33,836 nt of DNA from Terriglobia bacterium (lineage in GTDB: Bacteria > Acidobacteriota > Terriglobia > Bryobacterales > Bryobacteraceae). The number at the start of each line of letters is the position of its first letter. The first letter of the stretch is position 1. Of the stretch, positions 10,563 through 19,840 are shown piece after piece. The stretch covers positions 1-33,836 of the forward strand of contig JAIQFS010000055.1 in the NCBI GenBank assembly GCA_020073145.1. Direction: 5' to 3'. Position numbers and translations under genes: made by a program. The notes under the pieces were generated by a model that did not search any database, had not been told where the DNA came from, and saw nothing but the letters and a program-made list of their open reading frames with translations.

Positions 10563-13500
10563 TTACTGCAGGGCCGCCGCTTGCCGCGCGATCAAGCCGA
10601 AGCCTTTGCTTTTTGCCCGGGCTTGCAACTCCTGGACGCGGGCCCGGCCGGCGGCTGGATTGTTCCCCTTTACTTCGATTGCCCCCAGAGCCAGCGAGCC
10701 CTCCAATTCAAACGGAACATAACCGAGCTTCTGGGCTTCGGTCAGGACTTGGCGTGCCGCCCGTGCGCCCTCCGGCAGATCGCCCTCCGCCGCTTTCCAG
10801 CGGGCATACGTCAGGGATCCCGTGAGCCGTATGCGGATGTCCGCGCTCTGTTGCGACCGGCGGTACGTTTCCTCGGCAATCCCGCGGGCCTCGCTCAGTT
10901 TGCCCTGCTGCAAAAGCGCCCGCACCAATACGGATTGCGCGAGAAGCTGAGAATCGGGTTCTTTCAATTTTCCCAGCTCTTCCCCCGCCGTTCGTGCAAG
11001 GGGTTCCGCTTCGGCCGCCCGGCCCGCATTGCAGTACAGCTCGGCAAGGGCGGTGTGAGTCTCGGCAGCGCTGCCGCGATCTTTCAGTTGCTCCATAAGG
11101 GCCAGCGCATCGAGGAACTTCTCGCGCGCACCGTCTAGATCGTCCCGGTATTCGAGTGCCTGTCCCCAGATCACCAGGGACACCGCGTAGTAGCTTTTCT
11201 TTCCGAGGGCGGCGTAGGCGGCGTTGGCTTGCTGGATCTTGCGCAGACCTTCCGTTAAATCTCCCATTTCCACCCGAGTATCACCGATGTTTTCCACGGG
11301 GATAACGGCCATGCCCTGATCCCCCCCGCGCGTGGCGGCCTGCAGGGAGCGTTCGTAGTATTTCAGCCCTTCGGCAAAGCGCCCCTGTTTCAACAGGAGG
11401 TTCCCGAGGTTGTTGGTCTGCACGGCGACGGAATTTTGATCGTCGGTTTCGGCGGCATTCCGCAAGGCGTCTTCCATCATTTTCTGCGCCGTGGCCAGGT
11501 CTCCTCTTTTCTTGAAAATCAATGCCAGGTTTCCCAGTTCCCGCGCGATCGCGCGCCGGTCGCCAACCGCTCGCGCGAGAGCCAGCGCCTTCCGGTACAG
11601 ACCCTCCGCGGTGACCAGGTCGTCGCGGTTGAGCGGTACTTCGGCCATGCTGTGCAGGATTCGGGACAGCCCGGTGCGGTCTCCGGCCTCCTCGTAAATG
11701 CGCCGGCCTTCCTCACAGACGGGTGTTGTCTTTTCGTCTTCCCCGAGATCGGCCAGGGCCCGGCACTCTTGCGCGCGTGCCCGGGCTACCAGCAGCTTCG
11801 CGCCCTGCCGCGCCGCCTGCGTCGCGGCGCGTTCGGCTGCGTCGCGGCGAAGCCGCGCATCGTTCAGCGACGACGCCGCTTCGGAGATCGCCAGGTCAAT
11901 CCGCGGGTCACCAGCGGCCTCGGCGCTGGACTGCTTCATGGCGTCCAGCATCTTCAGTGCATCCCGCCCTTTACCGACGCGCGTCTGAGCAGCAGCCAGG
12001 TACAGCCCATACTCCCGAGTATCCGGGAAAACGCTGAACAGCGAGCGATACGTCTCGATGGCCTTTCCCCAGTTCAAAGTCGATTCCGCGTACCGGGCCT
12101 CCACCAGCAGGTGGTCTTCGCGCGGCAACTGGTCCGCCAGGTCCAGCGCTCGCTTCGATTCCGCGGAAGCCCTGGCGTCGTAGCCGAGTGTCTGCCACGC
12201 CTGCGCCAGCGCGGAATGAGCCAGAGAAAACGAGGGGTCAGCCTCCACGGCTCTCGTCAGAGCGTCCCGCGCTGCGAGGGCGTCGAACTTCCGCAGTTTC
12301 TCCAGCCCTTCCGCATAAAGCCGCAGCGCCTCCCGATTGGACGGTGCGGCAGCCTCCATGTGGGCCGACTCGATCGCCGTCACTTCCGCCAGACCGAGAC
12401 GCCTGCGCAAATCGGCCCCGGATCGTGACACCAGGGCCAGCAGACCCTCTTCGGTTCCGGTTTCCGCTACGGTGGCCACGGTTTCCCCGCTAACCGTATC
12501 CTGCAGCCGAAGATCGAGCCGGATGGAAGAACCGGCTCCCGCCGTGAGTTCCAGATAGGAGCCGCCGACCACGTAGTCGCCGCCCAGGTTCTGGCGGATG
12601 CGGCGCAAGGTGTCCGGAGCAAAACTCTCCGACTCCGGCAGGCCAAGGTCGATTCTGGCGCGAGCCACGGTTTCACCCGGAACCAGTCGCAGTTTTCCTC
12701 CGCCGGCCAGCTCGGTGGCCAGCATTTCCGACAAGGCTGTGGAAAGCCACCCCGCGTCGCTCCGGCCGGACAAGTTCTTGAAACCCAAGATGGCCACAGA
12801 AGGACGCGTATTCGCGGCGCCGGCCCGCTTCGGCGGCGCCGCGCGACGGGTTTGCCAGACGCTGAATGCGGCCATGAAAACGGCCACCAGCGCCACGGCG
12901 GCGGTTGCTTCGCTATGCCGTCTCAGAAACTTGCCGCCGCGGTAGGCCAGGGTTGGCCGGCGGGCGATTACGGGCATGCCCGAGAGGTGCCGATCGATGT
13001 CATTCGATAGTTGTTCCACCGATGCATAGCGGCGCTGCGGTTCTTTTCGCAACGCCATCATCACCATGGTGTCCAGGTCTCCTTGCAAGCGCCGCCGCAG
13101 CTCGGGTGGGCTCGTCCCGCGCGCCAGGCTGGCTTGTTCCGGCGTATTCGCTAAACCGGCTGCCTCGCCGGACGCTTCCATGCGGGTTTGCGCGACTATC
13201 GAGCTGGGTTTGGCCGGATCACCCTCGCAGACCAGCCGCTGGATTTCCTGCCAGGAATACAGCGAAGCATTGTACGGCCGATGCCCGGTCAGCAGTTCGT
13301 AAAGCAGGACCCCGAGAGAATAGATGTCGGTGGCGGTGGTGATTCGCTCGCCTCGAACTTGTTCCGGGCTAGCGTATTCGGGCGTCATCGGGCGCCGGTC
13401 CCGCGTGGTGACCTGGGACGTATGCAGCCAGTCGGGATCCAGCAGTTTGGCGATCCCAAAATCCAGCAGCCGCGGTACGCCCTCCTGCGTAATGAGAATG

Positions 13501-14123
13501 TTGCCCGGTTTCAAGTCTCGATGGATCACCTTGCGCCGGTGGGCGTATTCGACGGCCCCGCAGATCTTACGAAAGAGCAGGAGCCGCTCGCGAATCGTGA
13601 GCCGGTTCTGGTCGCAAAATTGGTCCACGGGGAGGCCGTCGACGAAGTCCATGACGAGATAGGGCCATCCCTCCTCCGTCGTGCCTCCGTCCAGCAGTTT
13701 CACGATATAAGGGTGGTCCAGCGCCGCCAGGGTCTGCCGTTCACTACGGAACCGCCGGATGATTTCCTGGAGGTTGGCTCCGGGTCTCACCATCTTGATG
13801 GCGACTTCCCTCCGGTACTCCTGGTCCGCGCGTTCGGCCCGGTATACCACGGCCATCCCACCCTGGCCCGTCTCGCTCAGGATGCGATAGGCCCCGACCT
13901 GCCTTCCCACCATCGCGTCCGCCGGGAACGAGAACATCTGGGCGGCTGGAGAATTCTCCAGCAGGCCGTCCGCGCCGTCGGAATTCGAAAGCAACGACTC
14001 AATTTCCTGTCGTAGGTCCTCGTCCTCCCCGCAGGCCAGCCGCACGAAATCGAGGCGATCTTCCGGGTTCCGCTCGAGGGCGGATCCCAGAATCTCCTTG
14101 ATCTGGTCCCATCTTTCAGCCAT
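10563..14123 (-). CDS. Ser/Thr protein kinase with membrane span, TolB-N-like domain and TPR array
   Basis: 1186 residues from ATG 14123. Kinase motifs: glycine loop GQGGMAVVY (86-94), catalytic Lys110 (VAIK), HRDLKPGN (201-208), DFG (221-223) and the APE-like YASPE (250-254). A short inserted stretch lies near 305-340, before the end of the kinase domain. One membrane span is at about 408-423. Outside it, from about 440, comes a segment starting PSVAILGFKNLSG that matches TolB-N/CsgG-like domains. Many tetratricopeptide-type repeats then run to the C-terminus. Such Hanks-type kinases are typical of Acidobacteriota. The start codon lies inside the end of the sigma factor gene (ATGGCTGA, 8-base overlap), so the two are translationally coupled. 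The outward TPR part probably binds an unknown partner and signals through the kinase. Confidence 0.9.
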   Translation of the reverse strand: MAERWDQIKEILGSALERNPEDRLDFVRLACGEDEDLRQEIESLLSNSDGADGLLENSPAAQMFSFPADAMVGRQVGAYRILSETGQGGMAVVYRAERADQEYRREVAIKMVRPGANLQEIIRRFRSERQTLAALDHPYIVKLLDGGTTEEGWPYLVMDFVDGLPVDQFCDQNRLTIRERLLLFRKICGAVEYAHRRKVIHRDLKPGNILITQEGVPRLLDFGIAKLLDPDWLHTSQVTTRDRRPMTPEYASPEQVRGERITTATDIYSLGVLLYELLTGHRPYNASLYSWQEIQRLVCEGDPAKPSSIVAQTRMEASGEAAGLANTPEQASLARGTSPPELRRRLQGDLDTMVMMALRKEPQRRYASVEQLSNDIDRHLSGMPVIARRPTLAYRGGKFLRRHSEATAAVALVAVFMAAFSVWQTRRAAPPKRAGAANTRPSVAILGFKNLSGRSDAGWLSTALSEMLATELAGGGKLRLVPGETVARARIDLGLPESESFAPDTLRRIRQNLGGDYVVGGSYLELTAGAGSSIRLDLRLQDTVSGETVATVAETGTEEGLLALVSRSGADLRRRLGLAEVTAIESAHMEAAAPSNREALRLYAEGLEKLRKFDALAARDALTRAVEADPSFSLAHSALAQAWQTLGYDARASAESKRALDLADQLPREDHLLVEARYAESTLNWGKAIETYRSLFSVFPDTREYGLYLAAAQTRVGKGRDALKMLDAMKQSSAEAAGDPRIDLAISEAASSLNDARLRRDAAERAATQAARQGAKLLVARARAQECRALADLGEDEKTTPVCEEGRRIYEEAGDRTGLSRILHSMAEVPLNRDDLVTAEGLYRKALALARAVGDRRAIARELGNLALIFKKRGDLATAQKMMEDALRNAAETDDQNSVAVQTNNLGNLLLKQGRFAEGLKYYERSLQAATRGGDQGMAVIPVENIGDTRVEMGDLTEGLRKIQQANAAYAALGKKSYYAVSLVIWGQALEYRDDLDGAREKFLDALALMEQLKDRGSAAETHTALAELYCNAGRAAEAEPLARTAGEELGKLKEPDSQLLAQSVLVRALLQQGKLSEARGIAEETYRRSQQSADIRIRLTGSLTYARWKAAEGDLPEGARAARQVLTEAQKLGYVPFELEGSLALGAIEVKGNNPAAGRARVQELQARAKSKGFGLIARQAAALQ

Positions 14124-14697
14124 ATTGCTGTTGGTCGCTGCGCAGTTCCCGCGCCAGCCACGCCTTGGCCACATTCCAATGGCGTTTCACCGTGGCGGGG
14201 GACATAGCGAGAACCTCGGCGGTCTCTTCGATACTCAAGCCACCAAAGAACCGTAGCTCCACCAATCGGGCTTGCTGGGCATCGAGCTCGGCCAGCCTGT
14301 TCAGCGCGTCATCGAGCGCCACCACTTCCGCCGCTTTTCCTTTTCCCGCAACCAGGGCTTCTTTCAGAAAGACCTTCCCGGCCTGACCGCCGCGTTTGGC
14401 GGCGTGATGCCCGCGGCTATAGTCCACCAGGATCCGGCGCATCAATTGAGACGCCACCCGCACGAACTGCTCCTTGTTTTCCCAGCGGGCGTCCTTCTGG
14501 TTGACCAATCGGAGATACGCCTCGTGCACCAGGGCAGTTGCCTGCAAGGTATGATCACCCCGCTCCCGACGCAGGTAATACCCGGCCAGGCGCCGCAGTT
14601 CCGCGTAGACCAAAGGCATCAACTCGGCCAGGGCCTGCTCGTTGCCTTGGCTCAACTCTGACAGGAGTGTTGTGACTTTCGTTGGCGCAGCCGACAC
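14116..14697 (-). CDS. ECF-type sigma-70 factor (acidobacterial kinase-linked subgroup)
   Basis: 193 residues from GTG 14697, with a perfect AAAGGAGG 7 bases upstream. Region 2 is visible around LMPLVYAELRRLAGYYLRRE ... ATALVHEAYLRLV, with QFVRVASQLMRRILVDYSR. Region 4 is the helix-turn-helix LSIEETAEVLAMSPATVKRHW near the C-terminus, followed by AKAWLARELR. This is the TIGR02999-type (Sig-70 X6) group, which in Acidobacteriota and Planctomycetota is regularly placed directly before a Ser/Thr kinase gene. No anti-sigma factor gene is present. The kinase overlapping its stop is the probable regulator, acting by phosphorylation; that is inferred from the arrangement. Confidence 0.9.
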   Translation of the reverse strand: MSAAPTKVTTLLSELSQGNEQALAELMPLVYAELRRLAGYYLRRERGDHTLQATALVHEAYLRLVNQKDARWENKEQFVRVASQLMRRILVDYSRGHHAAKRGGQAGKVFLKEALVAGKGKAAEVVALDDALNRLAELDAQQARLVELRFFGGLSIEETAEVLAMSPATVKRHWNVAKAWLARELRSDQQQYG

Positions 14698-14760
14698 GCC
14701 AATCCTCCTTTCGAGCGACGCGTAGCGCCTCTCTGCCCGTCACCCCGAGCCGTGTGCCGA

Positions 14761-14790
14761 AGTATATCCTGTTGGCGGCTCGAAGGCCAA
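14761..14790 (-). promoter_or_regulatory. Candidate promoter for the sigma factor-kinase operon
   Basis: On the minus strand TTGGCC (14790-14785) and TATACT (14766-14761) are 18 bases apart, about 65 bases before the GTG start. The -10 is good and the -35 moderate. It was found by eye only. Confidence 0.35.
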
Positions 14791-14930
14791 CTTTGAAGTA
14801 CTGGACTTCGCCAAGGGCTGCGGTCTTCAGCACCCCGTTGTGAAGAGTGGGGGAGCGCCTCCAGAACTCGCGGCGCGCATTGGAAGTGCATGCGGGTTCT
14901 GCGGCCGCCCCAATCGCGGGACTGCATTCG

Positions 14931-15225
14931 TCATCGGGCCGCCGTGCTCTTCAGGAAGAGCCGATGCCCGGCGGGGAGGGTCACGCGGCCGCCTTGGCCG
15001 GGAATCGGAGTCGGCACGCTTCTTCCGGCGGAAGCCTTGATCATCTCCAGCTGGTTCGCCCCCGTTGGCCGCCGCGGCTGTTCCACGGTCTCGGTGCACA
15101 TGTAGTTCGGCAGTCTGCTGACTGAGGCAAGAGTTTGTCGTTTGGCCGGCCCTAGGGAAGGGAAGTGCGGCTGCGGCCAGGGCCGCCGCCACGAACGCCA
15201 GAAACCACTGGCCCACCCCGCGCAT
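14931..15225 (-). pseudogene. Broken gene for a secreted acidobacterial protein (LPNYxCTETVE type)
   Basis: From ATG 15225 one frame gives a convincing signal peptide (MRGVGQWFLAFVAAALAAAA). That frame then becomes Arg/Pro-rich and senseless. A neighbouring frame takes over with SRLPNYMCTETVEQ and runs on through LEMIKASAGRS and VTLPAGHRLFLKS to a stop at 14931. LPN-[YF]-xC-T as the start of the mature part is a recurrent pattern in secreted proteins of Solibacter-like genomes, recalled from memory. A frameshift after the signal peptide and an early stop would leave only the first part of the gene. The wider gap 14698-15317 otherwise holds only the candidate promoter of the sigma factor gene. 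Confidence 0.45.
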
Positions 15226-15317
15226 CGTCTTTTTTTCGTTCGGTTCTCGGAGAAAAAGCCCAGCGTGTGCCAACCTGCGGTTCCCGTAAACCCGTCGGAT
15301 GCGTCATTCTGAAGAGA

Positions 15318-17357
15318 GTGCGGACACTGTCGATTGCCCTCCTGGGGATGCTGGCGTTGGATTTCGTCGCGGCCGCGCAGCCTCCCCCGCCGCCGCTCAT
15401 GCCCTGGCCGGCCAGCATCACGTTCAGCCCCGGCGCCGTGCCCCTCGATGCCAAGTTTACGATCGGGCTCTCCGGCGTCGGCGCCGCCGACCCGCGCGTC
15501 AAAGCGGCGGCTCTCCGGACCTTCGACCGCCTCGCCCGCCAGACCGGTCTGCCGCTGCTGCCGCGCATCGTCTCCCCCGATCATGCCACTCTGCGCATCG
15601 TCGTCGAAGCCCGCGACCATCGTCCGCCGCAGCAGCTCGGCGACGACGAACAATACTCGCTGCAGGTTTCCGAAGCCGCCATCCGGCTGACCGCCGGCGC
15701 CCCGCTCGGCGTCCTGCGCGGCCTCGAAACCGTCCTGCAGTTAGTGCGGCAAAACCCGGCCGAAGCCGGAGCCACTCCCGGTTTCTCCGTCCCCTTCGTC
15801 GAAATCCACGATCGGCCCCGCTTCCCCTGGCGCGGCCTTTCGCTCGACGTCTCCCGCCATTTCATTCCCGTCGAAGGCGTCAAGCGCACCATCGACGGTC
15901 TCGCCGCCGTCAAGCTCAACGTCCTCCACTGGCACCTCTCCGACGATCAGGGCTTCCGCGTCGAAAGCCGCCGCTATCCGCGTCTGCAGCGCTTGGGCTC
16001 CGATGGCCTGTTCTACACCCAGGCCGACATCCGCGACGTGGTCGCCTATGCCCGCGATCGCGGCGTGCGCGTCGTTCCCGAATTCGACGTCCCCGGCCAC
16101 GCCTCCAGTTGGCTCCCCGCCTATCCCAGCCTCGGCAGCCGTCCCGGCCCCTTCGCCATCGTGCACGAGCGCGGCGATCCCACCGGCGTTCTCGATCCCA
16201 CCAAGGAGGCCACCTATCGCTTCCTGGACGCCTTCTTCGGCGAAATGGCCGCGCTCTTCCCCGACCCCTACTTCCACATCGGCGGCGATGAGGTCGACCC
16301 GAGCGAGTGGAACGAACAGCCGCGCATCGTCGCGTTCATCAAGCGCCACCACCTCGCGGACGGCAAGGCCTTGCAGGGTTACTTCAACGCCCGCCTCGAG
16401 AAAATTCTCGCCCTCCACGGCAAACGCATGGTGGGCTGGGATGAAATTCTGCAGCCCGATCTGCCCAAAAGCATCGTCATTCAATCCTGGCGCGGCCAGA
16501 AGTCCCTCGCCGACGCCGCGCGCGCCGGCTACCGCGGCCTTCTTTCCGCCGGCTACTATCTCGACTTGATGCAGCCTGCCTCGCAGCACTATGCCGTCGA
16601 CCCGCTCCAGGGCGAGACCGCCGGCCTTTCGAGCGAGGAACAGAAGCGCATTCTCGGCGGCGAGGCCGCCATGTGGGAGGAACTCGCCACCGCCGAAGAT
16701 CTCGACGCCAAGCTCTGGCCGCGCCTGGCCGCCATTGCCGAGCGCCTCTGGTCCCCCGAGTCGGTGACCGGCGTCGCGTCGATGTATCAGCGTCTCGAAC
16801 CCATCAACCACTGGCTGGAGTGGTTGGGTCTCACGCAGCGTTCCAACCTCCGCCTGATGCGTCAGCGCCTCGCCGGCGTCCTGCCCGTCGCTCCCTTGGA
16901 TGCTTTCGCCGCGATTCTCGAACCCGTGAAGGGCTATGAACGCCACCGCGGCGGATACGGCTCTTCCATGCCGCTCAACCATCTGGTCGATGCCATTCCC
17001 CCCGAAAGCGATGCCGCCCGCGATTTCAACAACGCCGTCGATCGCTACCTGGCCGCCCCCAACCCCGCCGGCGCCGAAGCTCTGCGCCAGCAGTTGGCCG
17101 GATGGTCGCGCAATCTTGCTCCGGTCCGCCCGATGCTTCTGGCCAATTCGCTGCTCACTGAGGATCTCCCTGTCGCTGACGAGGTAGCGGCCCTCTGTCG
17201 CGCTGGCACGGAAGCGCTCTCGTACCGCACTGCCGCCGTGCCCCCCGATTGGAAACCGCGCGCGCTCGCGGCCGTCAAGGACGCCTCGAAGCACTACGCC
17301 GGCCTGCTCATCCCCATCGCCCCCGCGATCCAGAAGCTAGTGGACGCCGTGCCCTGA
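15318..17357 (+). CDS. Secreted beta-N-acetylhexosaminidase, GH20 family
   Basis: 679 residues from GTG 15318, where a signal peptide begins (RTLSIALLGMLALDFVAAA). The Shine-Dalgarno is poor, so the exact start is uncertain. The N-terminal GH20b-type domain ends with VRQNPAEA. The catalytic barrel begins at FPWRGLSLDVSRHF and contains HWHLSDDQGFR, VPEFDVPGHA and the GH20 signature HIGGDE, with the catalytic pair Asp324-Glu325, then GWDEI and the late WxE-type segment MWEELATAE. These enzymes remove terminal GlcNAc/GalNAc from chitin oligomers, glycoproteins or peptidoglycan fragments, with the substrate acetamido group as nucleophile. All motifs are intact. A decayed copy of residues around 69-103 lies at 3401-3508. 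Confidence 0.95.
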   Translation: MRTLSIALLGMLALDFVAAAQPPPPPLMPWPASITFSPGAVPLDAKFTIGLSGVGAADPRVKAAALRTFDRLARQTGLPLLPRIVSPDHATLRIVVEARDHRPPQQLGDDEQYSLQVSEAAIRLTAGAPLGVLRGLETVLQLVRQNPAEAGATPGFSVPFVEIHDRPRFPWRGLSLDVSRHFIPVEGVKRTIDGLAAVKLNVLHWHLSDDQGFRVESRRYPRLQRLGSDGLFYTQADIRDVVAYARDRGVRVVPEFDVPGHASSWLPAYPSLGSRPGPFAIVHERGDPTGVLDPTKEATYRFLDAFFGEMAALFPDPYFHIGGDEVDPSEWNEQPRIVAFIKRHHLADGKALQGYFNARLEKILALHGKRMVGWDEILQPDLPKSIVIQSWRGQKSLADAARAGYRGLLSAGYYLDLMQPASQHYAVDPLQGETAGLSSEEQKRILGGEAAMWEELATAEDLDAKLWPRLAAIAERLWSPESVTGVASMYQRLEPINHWLEWLGLTQRSNLRLMRQRLAGVLPVAPLDAFAAILEPVKGYERHRGGYGSSMPLNHLVDAIPPESDAARDFNNAVDRYLAAPNPAGAEALRQQLAGWSRNLAPVRPMLLANSLLTEDLPVADEVAALCRAGTEALSYRTAAVPPDWKPRALAAVKDASKHYAGLLIPIAPAIQKLVDAVP

Positions 17358-17432
17358 GTTCGATCTTGAAAAAGGCGACCGGAACCGACTCGCCGCGCTG
17401 CGCAACCGGGCGCGCAGTTCGATCGGGCGGTT

Positions 17433-17933
17433 CTATCGCAGTCCCCGCACCGACTGCGGCAGCACCGCGACCGATGTCGGCGACTCCGGTTGGCCGAACC
17501 TTCGTGTGGCGAACACGACGCCCCGCAGCGGGTCCGCCCCCGCCGGGAGTTCCTTGCTGCCCGCCGGAAATCTGTTGGCTTTCAGGATGTAGGCGAGGAT
17601 GGCGGCATTGGTGTCCTCGCTGAGCACCCCAGGACGGTTCGCAGGCATGGATATCTGCATTTCATCGGCGATATCGCCCAGCGCCGTCAGATCCCAATCG
17701 TCCGTGAAATCGCTGCCCACCAGCGTGGGAGCGTCAATCGTGCCCTCCAGCTTCGCGCCATGACACGATGCGCAATACCGGGCGTAGGCGGCTTGGCCGC
17801 GCTGGGCTTGCGCTTCGGTGTAGATCCCATCCCACACCGACGGTGGAAATTCAGCTTGGATGACGAGACAGGCCGCCACGGCCAAAAGCAGCATCCGTCC
17901 GCGCCGCCACAGATAGCGACCCCTCATAGCCAT
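17433..17933 (-). CDS. Secreted monohaem cytochrome c (class I-like)
   Basis: About 166 residues. ATG 17933 is given; ATG 17927 (two codons in) has AGCGGA 6 bases upstream and may be the true start. The signal or anchor runs over GRMLLLAVAACLVIQA. The haem site is CASCH, with C52, C55 and H56 counted from the second Met. A likely axial Met is in ISMPANRPG (M94). The pattern RGQAAYARYCASCHG, then LVGSDF, M-P and AILAYILKANRFP is that of small c-type cytochromes of dehydrogenase electron chains. The tail is Pro/Ser-rich and ends QSVRGLR. It converges with the GH20 gene (75-base gap) and diverges from the PepSY gene. Confidence 0.85.
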   Translation of the reverse strand: MAMRGRYLWRRGRMLLLAVAACLVIQAEFPPSVWDGIYTEAQAQRGQAAYARYCASCHGAKLEGTIDAPTLVGSDFTDDWDLTALGDIADEMQISMPANRPGVLSEDTNAAILAYILKANRFPAGSKELPAGADPLRGVVFATRRFGQPESPTSVAVLPQSVRGLR

Positions 17934-18123
17934 TCCGCTCTGTAGCCAGTCTATCGCATCGAATTTGCCGCCGGGCGGAGGGGGTGCGCCCAAAGGCCGG
18001 AGCCCGCGCTTTCCCGTCTGCCGCGCCTTCTCAGCCCCGCCCGTGAGGCCGGACGCCGCGGACGACTCCAGAAACCCTGCGTGCGTATTGACGCCACCGA
18101 CCGCGTGTTGTAGCCTTGCGCTT

Positions 18124-19086
18124 GTGAGCAGGGGCAATCAAGCGCCGTTATGGCAGCGCTGGCTTCGGCAACCGCAGAAAATCTGGTTGCGGAGGGCGCT
18201 CTTTCAGGCGCATTTGTGGAGCGGCATCGCCGTCGGCCTCTACATCCTGATGATCAGCGTCACCGGCAGCGTGCTGGTCTATAGCAACGAACTATTCCGG
18301 GCCGCCACGCCGGTGCGGATCGTCTCCCAAGGCCCCGGCCCGGGACTAACCGACGAGCAACTCACCGCTACCGCGAGACGCTTGTACCCCGGATACCAGG
18401 TGGTGAAGATCACCCGCCTCCCGTCTCTCAATCGGCTGGCCGATATCTGGCTGCGCCGCGGCACCCGGATCAAGAAGCGCCTCTTCGATCCCTGGACCGG
18501 CCGCGATCTCGGCGATACCATCCCCACCGGCATCTGGCTCATCTCCGAGCTCCAGGATCTGCACGACAATCTGTTCGCCGGTCCCAGCGGCCGGGAGGTC
18601 AACGGTCTCGGCGCGGCCGCGGTGCTCGTGCTGGCCGTCACCGGCCTCGTCATCTGGTGGCCCGGAAGTAAGACCTGGCGTCGCAGCCTCACCCTGCCTC
18701 GCGGCGTCTCCGGCAAGCGCCTGATTTGGCACTTGCACAGCATGATTGGCTTCTGGGGCCTTGCGTTCACGCTGGTGTTTGGATTCAGCGGCGTCTATCT
18801 CGCGTTTCCTGACGCGGTTCAGAACCTCGCCGATTGGCTGCAGCCGCCCACCGTCGCCAATGGCGGAAGGCGCATCGTCGACCATGTAGTCTATTGGCTC
18901 GCCTACCTGCACTTCGGCCGTATTTGCGGTATCGGCATTCCCTGCAAGGGCCCTGGCCTTTGCGACCAGGCCACCAAGGCCGTGTGGGCTCTGTTCGGGC
19001 TGGCCCCCGCCGCGATGTTCGTCACCGGCGCGCTCCTCTGGTGGAACCGCGTGCTGCGCCCGCGGCTGACGAGGGCGCGCGCGTAG
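18124..19086 (+). CDS. PepSY-associated transmembrane protein (PiuB-like)
   Basis: 320 residues from GTG 18124; there is no clear Shine-Dalgarno. Spans are seen at ALFQAHLWSGIAVGLYILMI, after PSGREVNGLG (AAAVLVLAVTGLVIWWPG), at WHLHSMIGFWGLAFTLVFGF, and at the end (WALFGLAPAAMFVTGALLWW). The order with a conserved His in span one (AHLWSG), LQDLHDNL, WWPG and WHLHSMIG is that of PepSY_TM proteins. They sit in the inner membrane, often beside iron-siderophore receptors, and some act as ferric reductases. A Cys pair (GIGIPCKGPGLC) lies in the loop before the last span. The neighbouring divergent cytochrome c could share an electron path; this is inference. The stop is 47 bases from the converging YdeI-like gene. 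Confidence 0.85.
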   Translation: MSRGNQAPLWQRWLRQPQKIWLRRALFQAHLWSGIAVGLYILMISVTGSVLVYSNELFRAATPVRIVSQGPGPGLTDEQLTATARRLYPGYQVVKITRLPSLNRLADIWLRRGTRIKKRLFDPWTGRDLGDTIPTGIWLISELQDLHDNLFAGPSGREVNGLGAAAVLVLAVTGLVIWWPGSKTWRRSLTLPRGVSGKRLIWHLHSMIGFWGLAFTLVFGFSGVYLAFPDAVQNLADWLQPPTVANGGRRIVDHVVYWLAYLHFGRICGIGIPCKGPGLCDQATKAVWALFGLAPAAMFVTGALLWWNRVLRPRLTRARA

Positions 19087-19133
19087 GCCGGTCGCAGGCC
19101 GCGTTCCCCCATCATTCCCGGGCGGCCACCGAT

Positions 19134-19622
19134 TCAGGAGAGTTTCCGCGCGGGTGCTGCGTCGGGCGTCTTCACTCTCTGCTTGAGCATTTCAATCGCT
19201 CTCTCGAGTCTCCGGACCCGGGTTTCTTCTCGTTTCGCCTCGGTGATCCAGCGGCAGTACTCGCGGCGATGCGTGGGACTCAGGCCATCGAAAATGTCCC
19301 TCACGCCTGCCCGTTTCATCGCTTGCTGGAAGGCCGCAGGCGCCTCGACGGTTCTCGGCGCTTCGTCCTTCCAAAGCTCGACCTCTACAGTGTCGCCCGC
19401 ATCGGCCCCGATCTGTTGGCGAATCGCCTTCAGCACCGGGAGCAGGTGCAGCGTATGCCCGTACTTGATGAGTGAGCCGGCATACGGAAACCCGTTGAAC
19501 GCCGCTTTCACCGGCACCTTTCCCTTGGTGCCAAATTCCCTTCCGACATCGAACGGGAACAGGACATATGCGCCGCCGCCGCCGCCCGCCTCAATCTTCG
19601 CCCGGAAACGGTATTTCTTCAT
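19134..19622 (-). CDS. YdeI/OmdA-like protein with DUF1905 domain
   Basis: 162 residues from ATG 19622, with AGGAGG 4 bases upstream, which decides the start. Residues 1-88 are a DUF1905 domain (KYRFRAKIE ... VLFPFDVGREFGTKGKVPVKA ... LPVLKAIRQQIG). The C-terminal helical part has FDGLSPTHRREYCRWI followed by EAKREETRVRRLERAIEML, the signature of the YdeI/OmpD-associated family. The function is unknown; some relatives are tied to peptide resistance or envelope stress. No signal peptide, so cytoplasmic. It diverges from the LVIVD gene across about 220 bases. Confidence 0.9.
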   Translation of the reverse strand: MKKYRFRAKIEAGGGGGAYVLFPFDVGREFGTKGKVPVKAAFNGFPYAGSLIKYGHTLHLLPVLKAIRQQIGADAGDTVEVELWKDEAPRTVEAPAAFQQAMKRAGVRDIFDGLSPTHRREYCRWITEAKREETRVRRLERAIEMLKQRVKTPDAAPARKLS

Positions 19623-19840
19623 GACGCCTCCTGTGGGGAACCAGCCGATCCTTACGCGGAATTTTAGCACTCGAGAGATCGCACGTTCGGCCGGCATTTG
19701 CCAAACGCTCTCCGGATTCGCGTGGTTTTGACGCCTTCGGGCCGCGAGGGCTTCCCCCGGGCCTCCTCGGATCGGTAGGGATGAGGTCCCGGGGAAAGGC
19801 GTGTAAGCTGGTTGTCAGCGCATCAGGAAACGGAGAAACC

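Noticed and set aside
10545-10566. Shared terminator of the hydrolase and kinase genes (CGCG-GTAG-CGCG then TTTCTT)
   Set aside because: The stem is only four pairs and overlaps the hydrolase stop. Too weak to call.
14827-15273. Intact 148-residue gene on the minus strand
   Set aside because: Only its first third looks like a protein (signal peptide). The rest is Arg/Pro-rich, while the sensible continuation is in a neighbouring frame, so I treat it as broken.
15741-17294. 517-codon open frame on the minus strand
   Set aside because: Antisense to the GH20 catalytic domain. Its composition is Gly/Ala/Val/Glu-rich and has no motifs.
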